Source: a bacterium
Lineage (GTDB): Bacteria; Cyanobacteriota; Sericytochromatia; S15B-MN24; VGJW01
Length of the DNA: 10,308 nucleotides
Direction of reading: 5' to 3'
NCBI GenBank assembly: GCA_021790035.1
Contig: JAJYIO010000047.1
Coordinates: forward strand, 1 to 10,308
Part shown: piece by piece, positions 7,001-10,308 of the stretch
Position numbering within the stretch: position 1 is the stretch's first letter
Layout of the letters: each line of letters opens with the position of its first letter
Notes under the pieces: model-generated
Told to the model about the DNA's origin: nothing
Database searches by the model: none
The model's input: only the letters and a program-made list of their open reading frames with translations
Made by a program: the position numbers and the translations under genes

Positions 7001-7005
7001 GGAGG
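7001..7005 (+). promoter_or_regulatory. Ribosome binding site deciding the acpP start
   Basis: GGAGG lies 8 nt before ATG 7014. An in-frame ATG at 6999 overlaps both the fabG stop and this site. It would add five residues (MEDLQ) and leave no binding site, so 7014 is preferred. Confidence 0.85.
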
Positions 7006-7013
7006 ACCTTCAA

Positions 7014-7259
7014 ATGAACGATAACGAACTCTTCGAAAAGCTCCGCAAGGTCGTGGTCGAGCAACTCGGAGTCAGTGCCGAGGAAGTCACCCGCCAGGCG
7101 AGCTTCCAGGAGGATCTCGGAGCGGATTCCCTCGACACGGTAGAGCTCGTGATGGCCCTGGAAGACGAGTTCGAGGTCGAGATCCCCGATGAGGATGCCG
7201 AGAAGCTCACCACGGTCGAGAACGCCCTCAAGTACATCAAGACCCATCAACCAGCCTGA
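7014..7259 (+). CDS. acpP: Acyl carrier protein
   Basis: An 81-residue, strongly acidic four-helix carrier protein that holds growing acyl chains on a phosphopantetheine arm. The attachment serine is S39 in GADSLD (36-41), followed by the recognition helix TVELVMALEDEF that FAS enzymes contact. Length and charge are normal for AcpP. It is the last gene of the operon that starts at the DUF177 gene. It has the best ribosome binding site of the window, fitting the high demand for this protein. A hairpin terminator follows 11 bp after the stop. Confidence 0.98.
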   Translation: MNDNELFEKLRKVVVEQLGVSAEEVTRQASFQEDLGADSLDTVELVMALEDEFEVEIPDEDAEKLTTVENALKYIKTHQPA

Positions 7260-7269
7260 GGACCGCGGG

Positions 7270-7305
7270 AGGGATGGCGGTGGCAACGTCAGCCATCCCT
7301 TCTTT
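7270..7305 (+). terminator. Rho-independent terminator after acpP
   Basis: A perfect 9-bp inverted repeat, AGGGATGGC (7270-7278) and GCCATCCCT (7292-7300), is separated by a 13-nt loop and followed by a T-rich run, TTCTTT (7300-7305). It lies just after the acpP stop and probably ends most transcripts of the DUF177-acpP operon. Confidence 0.7.
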
Positions 7306-7341
7306 CGATGGGGGCTGCGAGCGAGCCGGGGTCGCGTTGCA

Positions 7342-7370
7342 TGGACGAACGCCGGCCGGCGTGAGATAGT
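7342..7370 (+). promoter_or_regulatory. Candidate promoter for fabF-rnc
   Basis: TGGACG (7342-7347), a 17-nt spacer and GATAGT (7365-7370): 4/6 matches to each sigma-70 element. A promoter is expected here because a terminator closes the previous operon. The start would be near 7377, leaving a leader of about 114 nt before fabF. The match is moderate only. Confidence 0.35.
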
Positions 7371-7384
7371 GCCAGTTCTCTCGC

Positions 7385-7425
7385 GGTCCAAGGGGACCAC
7401 GGGCGGTGCTGTCCGAGGCAGCCGC
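7385..7425 (+). promoter_or_regulatory. Structured 5' leader of fabF (two hairpins)
   Basis: Two inverted repeats lie in the fabF leader. GGTCC-AAGG-GGACC (7385-7398) is a perfect 5-bp stem with a 4-nt loop. A second, GCGG-TG-CTG (7403-7411) with CAGCCGC (7419-7425), makes a 7-bp stem with a 2-nt bulge and 7-nt loop. Neither has a T tract, so they do not look like terminators. A role in mRNA stability or RNase III processing is inference. The rest of the 231-bp gap up to 7490 shows no gene. Confidence 0.35.
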
Positions 7426-7490
7426 GAGACCCGAGCCGCCAGAGACACCGGTAAGCTGCAGCCACGAGGCGCGATAGCCGCAAGATAGCC

Positions 7491-8732
7491 ATGAAGAATC
7501 GAGTCGTCATCACGGGCCTGGGCGCCGTCACCCCCATCGGGTTGGACGCTGCTTCATACTGGAGCGGGCTCAAGGCTGGCCAGTCCGGGGTCGCACCCAT
7601 CGCCCGGTTCGATGCCAGTGCCCTTCCGGTGCGCTTCGCCGCCGAGGTCAAGGGGTGGGATCCCACGGCCTACCTGTCGGCCAAGGAATCCAAGCGGAAC
7701 GCGCGCTTCGTCCAGTTTGCGGTGGGTGCGGGGCGACAGGCCTTCGATCTGGCCAATCTCGGGTCGGGCGGCATGGACATGGCTCGCCTCGGGGTCATCG
7801 TGGGCTCCGGGATGGGCGCCCTCGACGTGCTCGAAGAGGAGATCACGACCCTCAACGCCAAGGGACCGAGCCGCGTCTCGCCCTTCCTCATCCCGATGAC
7901 CATCGTCAACATGGCCGCAGGAGCCCTGGCCATCAACGTCGGTGCCAAGGGACCCAACTACTGTCCGGTTTCGGCCTGCGCGAGCGGCAGCCATGCCATC
8001 GGCGAGGCGTTCCGGTCCTTGCAACGCGGCGACGCCGACGTGATCCTCGCCGGCGGGGCCGAGGCGGTCATCACGCCCCTGGGCATCTCCGGCTTTGCCT
8101 CCGCCAAGGCGCTATCCAGGCGCAACGACGATCCAGCTCACGCTTCGCGTCCCTTCGACGCGGCCCGCGACGGCTTCGTGATGGGGGAGGGTGCGGGCGT
8201 GCTGGTTCTCGAAACTCTCGAACACGCGACCCGTCGCGGGGCCGAGATCCTGGCCGAGGTACTCGGCTATGGCCTCTCGGCGGACGCCTACCACATGACG
8301 CTCCCAGCGCCGGAAGCCGAAGGGGCGCAGCGGGCGATCAAGATGGCGCTGGCCGACGCCGAGGTCGCGGCGGCACAGGTGGACTACATCAACGCCCACG
8401 GAACCTCCACCGAAGCCAACGATCGCCTCGAGACCGAGGCCATCAAGGCCGTTTTTGGCGAACACGCGGCCCGGATCCCGATGAGCAGCACCAAGTCGAT
8501 GACGGGCCACCTGCTGGGCGCAGCCGGGGCGATCGAGGCAATCGCCACGGTCATGGCCATCCGCGACGGCATCATTCCCCCCACCATCAACCTCGAGGAG
8601 CCCGATCCCGAGTGCGACCTGGATTACGTTCCGGGTGCGGCTCGCCAGCACGAGGTCCGGATCGCCATGAGCAACAACATGGGCTTCGGCGGCCAGAACG
8701 GATCGCTCGTGTTCGGGCGCTTCCAGGGCTGA
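7491..8732 (+). CDS. fabF: Beta-ketoacyl-ACP synthase II (FabF)
   Basis: A 413-residue elongating condensing enzyme that extends acyl-ACP by two carbons using malonyl-ACP. The Cys-His-His triad of the KAS I/II group is present: C163 in SACASGSHAIG, H303 in NAHGTSTEAND, H340 in KSMTGHLLGAAG. The N-terminal VVITGLGAVTPIG and length match FabF. The C-terminal acyl-gate region reads SNNMGFGGQN (394-403) where the common form is SNSFGFGGTN or SNSFGFGGHN, so methionine 397 replaces a phenylalanine lining the pocket. The gene starts 231 bp after acpP behind a terminator, has no obvious ribosome binding site at ATG 7491, and is followed 18 bp later by rnc. Confidence 0.97.
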   Translation: MKNRVVITGLGAVTPIGLDAASYWSGLKAGQSGVAPIARFDASALPVRFAAEVKGWDPTAYLSAKESKRNARFVQFAVGAGRQAFDLANLGSGGMDMARLGVIVGSGMGALDVLEEEITTLNAKGPSRVSPFLIPMTIVNMAAGALAINVGAKGPNYCPVSACASGSHAIGEAFRSLQRGDADVILAGGAEAVITPLGISGFASAKALSRRNDDPAHASRPFDAARDGFVMGEGAGVLVLETLEHATRRGAEILAEVLGYGLSADAYHMTLPAPEAEGAQRAIKMALADAEVAAAQVDYINAHGTSTEANDRLETEAIKAVFGEHAARIPMSSTKSMTGHLLGAAGAIEAIATVMAIRDGIIPPTINLEEPDPECDLDYVPGAARQHEVRIAMSNNMGFGGQNGSLVFGRFQG

Positions 8733-8750
8733 GTCCGGGCAGGCGCCTTG

Positions 8751-9476
8751 ATGACGGCCCTCGCCATACCTGCTCTCATCGAACGCCTCGGCCTGCCTCC
8801 GGACGTGGACACGGCCCTCTTCGAGCAGGCCGTGACGCACGTCTCCTACTCCGCCGAGCATCCACCCCATCCCCACTACGAGCGCCTCGAGTTTCTCGGC
8901 GACGCCGTCTTGAAGTTTGCCATGGCGGATCTCCTCTTCGCGCGATTTCCCGACGATCCGGAAGGGCCCATGACGCAGGTGCTCACCCGGGTCGTATCGG
9001 ACCAGACCCTGGCCATCGTGGCCCGGAGCCTCGATCTCGGCCTCTTCTTGCGCCTGGGCGCGGGCGAGATCGCGACCGGGGGGCGCGACCGCGTCGGGAC
9101 GTTGGCGTCGTCGCTCGAAGCCATCCTGGCGGCCGTGTACCTCTCGTGCGGAATCGATCGGGCCATGGCCCTCATAGCGCGCCTGCTCGAGGCGGAGATC
9201 GCTTGCGCGCATTGCGAGCCCGGGGGAGAGAACTTCAAGGCCCTGCTGCAAGAACGCACCCAGCACTTTCTCGGCCAGCTCCCGAGGTACCGCGTCGTCG
9301 CCGACACGCTGGTGACTCCCTACGAGCACCTCTTCGAGGTCGCGGTGGATGTGGACGGGCTCACGCGCTCCCACGGCGCCGGCCGCACCAAACGAGCCGC
9401 AGAACAGGAAGCCGCGCGGCTGGCCCTCCTCGAGATGGGCTGGGCCTCGCACTCTCGCCCGTTGCGACGCTCTTGA
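8751..9476 (+). CDS. rnc: Ribonuclease III
   Basis: A 241-residue double-strand-specific endoribonuclease that matures rRNA and cuts structured mRNAs. The catalytic domain (about 1-150) has the signature ERLEFLGDAVL (44-54) with metal ligands E47 and D51, and E123 in SLEAILAAVYL. The residue three before E123 is S120, where the family usually has the fourth ligand, aspartate (D114 in E. coli; the D51-E123 spacing of 72 equals the E. coli D45-E117 spacing). The C-terminal dsRNA-binding domain (about 160-230) shows NFKALLQERTQ and the basic GRTKRAAEQEAA motif. I chose ATG 8751 over the adjacent in-frame TTG 8748; neither has a strong ribosome binding site. It follows fabF by 18 bp, a common arrangement. 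Activity with serine at 120 is not certain. Confidence 0.95.
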   Translation: MTALAIPALIERLGLPPDVDTALFEQAVTHVSYSAEHPPHPHYERLEFLGDAVLKFAMADLLFARFPDDPEGPMTQVLTRVVSDQTLAIVARSLDLGLFLRLGAGEIATGGRDRVGTLASSLEAILAAVYLSCGIDRAMALIARLLEAEIACAHCEPGGENFKALLQERTQHFLGQLPRYRVVADTLVTPYEHLFEVAVDVDGLTRSHGAGRTKRAAEQEAARLALLEMGWASHSRPLRRS

Positions 9477-9531
9477 TCTTGCACGTGGCCGATCCTGGCC
9501 AATCGACGCCCCTTGCGCTAACCTGACGGGC

Positions 9532-10197
9532 ATGCGGCCAGTCTCGATCGCCCCGTCCCTGCTCTCCGCCGACTTTTCCCGGCTGGCCGACGAGCTCGCC
9601 CGTATGGAGGCGGCGGGCGCCGACTGGGTCCACCTGGACATCATGGATGGCCACTTCGTGCCCAACCTCACCTTCGGCGCACCCGTCATCGCAGCCCTGC
9701 GCCCGCATACGCGGCTCCCCTTCGACGCCCATCTGATGATCGAAGCGCCAGAGCGCGTGATCGAGGACTACGCGCAAGCTGGCTGCGATCACCTGACCGT
9801 GCACGTGGAGACGGGCTACCATCACCGCCGCACCCTGGCGGCGATCCGGGACGCCAAGATGCGAGCCGGCATCGCCCTCAACCCCGCCACGCCCCCGGAG
9901 GTCCTCGACTATCTCCTGCCCTTTGTCGACATCGTGCTTGTCATGACGGTCGATCCGGGCTTCGGGGGCCAGCGGTTCATCCCGGAGATGCTGGACAAGA
10001 TCCGGCGCATCCGGCAGCGGATCGGCGACCGCGATATCGACCTCGCGGTGGACGGCGGTGTCACGGCCGAGACGGCCCAGGCGATCCTCGAGGCGGGAGC
10101 AAATGTACTGGTCGCAGGGAGCGCGGTCTTCCGGTCCGCCGACATCAAGACCGCGGTCGCGGATCTGCGGGCGACAGCTGGACCGTTTTCAGCTTGA
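9532..10197 (+). CDS. rpe: Ribulose-phosphate 3-epimerase
   Basis: A 221-residue TIM-barrel enzyme interconverting ribulose-5-phosphate and xylulose-5-phosphate in the pentose phosphate pathway (and in the Calvin cycle where one exists). Family blocks: IAPSLLSADF (6-15), VHLDIMDGHFVPNLTFG (33-49), DAHLMI (65-70), VMTVDPGFGGQRFIP (137-151) and LAVDGGV (171-177). The metal ligands H34, D36, H67 and D174 are all present, with D36 and D174 as the acid/base pair. Length is standard. The frame is open upstream into rnc, but the conserved protein begins at ATG 9532, 55 bp after rnc; the ribosome binding site is weak. It may be co-transcribed with fabF-rnc, but no functional link to lipid synthesis is implied. 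Confidence 0.97.
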   Translation: MRPVSIAPSLLSADFSRLADELARMEAAGADWVHLDIMDGHFVPNLTFGAPVIAALRPHTRLPFDAHLMIEAPERVIEDYAQAGCDHLTVHVETGYHHRRTLAAIRDAKMRAGIALNPATPPEVLDYLLPFVDIVLVMTVDPGFGGQRFIPEMLDKIRRIRQRIGDRDIDLAVDGGVTAETAQAILEAGANVLVAGSAVFRSADIKTAVADLRATAGPFSA

Positions 10198-10308
10198 GAT
10201 TTCCTAGCCTGGACTATTCATGACCCGCTACTCGACCGTCGCATCTCGGCCCGCCTGCTTCGTTGCACCGCGGTCCGTCGGTCCTCACGTACTGTTCAAG
10301 TACGCTGC
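10198..10308. other. Non-coding stretch after rpe with repeat-like structure
   Basis: No gene is visible in these last 111 bases. They contain the string CCTGGACTATTCATGA (10209-10224), a tandem CGGTCC repeat (10271-10276 and 10279-10284), and a perfect 6-bp hairpin, CGTACT-GTTCA-AGTACG (10288-10304). There is no T tract. The block looks like the edge of a dispersed intergenic repeat or mobile element, from pattern memory only; the window ends before it can be resolved. Confidence 0.3.

Noticed and set aside
9486..9501. TGGCC-GATCCT-GGCCA inverted repeat between rnc and rpe
   Set aside because: A 5-bp stem without a T tract is too weak to call a terminator or operator.
7655..9526. A 623-codon open frame across fabF and rnc in another frame
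   Set aside because: The translation is Arg/Gly-rich shadow sequence; fabF and rnc in their own frames carry complete motifs.
8112..9689. A 525-codon antisense frame over fabF, rnc and rpe
   Set aside because: No recognisable motif; the composition is what GC-rich codon bias leaves on the opposite strand.
1..10308. CRISPR array, prophage, defence or biosynthetic cluster
   Set aside because: No spaced direct repeats, integrase, transposase, nuclease-helicase or assembly-line genes are visible; every full gene is a known housekeeping or common family.

Overview
This window is a compact, GC-rich bacterial chromosome segment of housekeeping genes. The core is a fatty-acid and phospholipid synthesis cluster in the widely conserved order: DUF177/YceD - rpmF - plsX - fabH - fabD - fabG - acpP - fabF - rnc. 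It is preceded by smpB and followed by rpe. Gaps are short, coding is dense, and GTG starts occur twice. I cannot name the phylum from sequence alone. The zinc-ribbon L32, the separate (non-fused) type II FAS enzymes and the gene order fit many high-GC bacterial groups.

Layout. At the left edge (9-479, +) is the C-terminal half of a CvpA-like membrane protein whose reading frame is closed by a stop at 6-8. It converges on a tandem-GNAT acetyltransferase gene (512-1585, -). A 181-bp divergent region carries a good sigma-70-type promoter for smpB (1767-2294, +). A second strong promoter (2316-2345) starts the main operon: DUF177 protein, L32, PlsX, FabH (ATGA overlap with plsX), FabD, FabG and AcpP. 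A hairpin terminator with a T-rich tail follows acpP (7270-7305). A 231-bp gap then leads to fabF, rnc and rpe, probably under a separate promoter. The last 111 bases hold no gene but have repeat-like structure.

How the genes work together. PlsX makes acyl-phosphate from acyl-ACP for phosphatidic acid synthesis. FabD loads malonate onto AcpP, FabH starts chains, FabG reduces beta-ketoacyl-ACP, and FabF elongates. The dehydratase (FabZ/A), the enoyl reductase and acetyl-CoA carboxylase are not in the window. SmpB (trans-translation), L32 (ribosome) and RNase III (rRNA and mRNA processing) tie the region to translation and RNA metabolism. Rpe belongs to the pentose phosphate pathway.

I found no evidence of a new defence, mobile or biosynthetic system. 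The points most worth a second look are a serine in place of a metal-binding aspartate in RNase III, the structured leader separating fabF-rnc from acpP, short hairpins at the start of all three predicted transcripts, a proline/alanine-rich tail on FabH, and a possible dispersed-repeat or mobile-element end after rpe.
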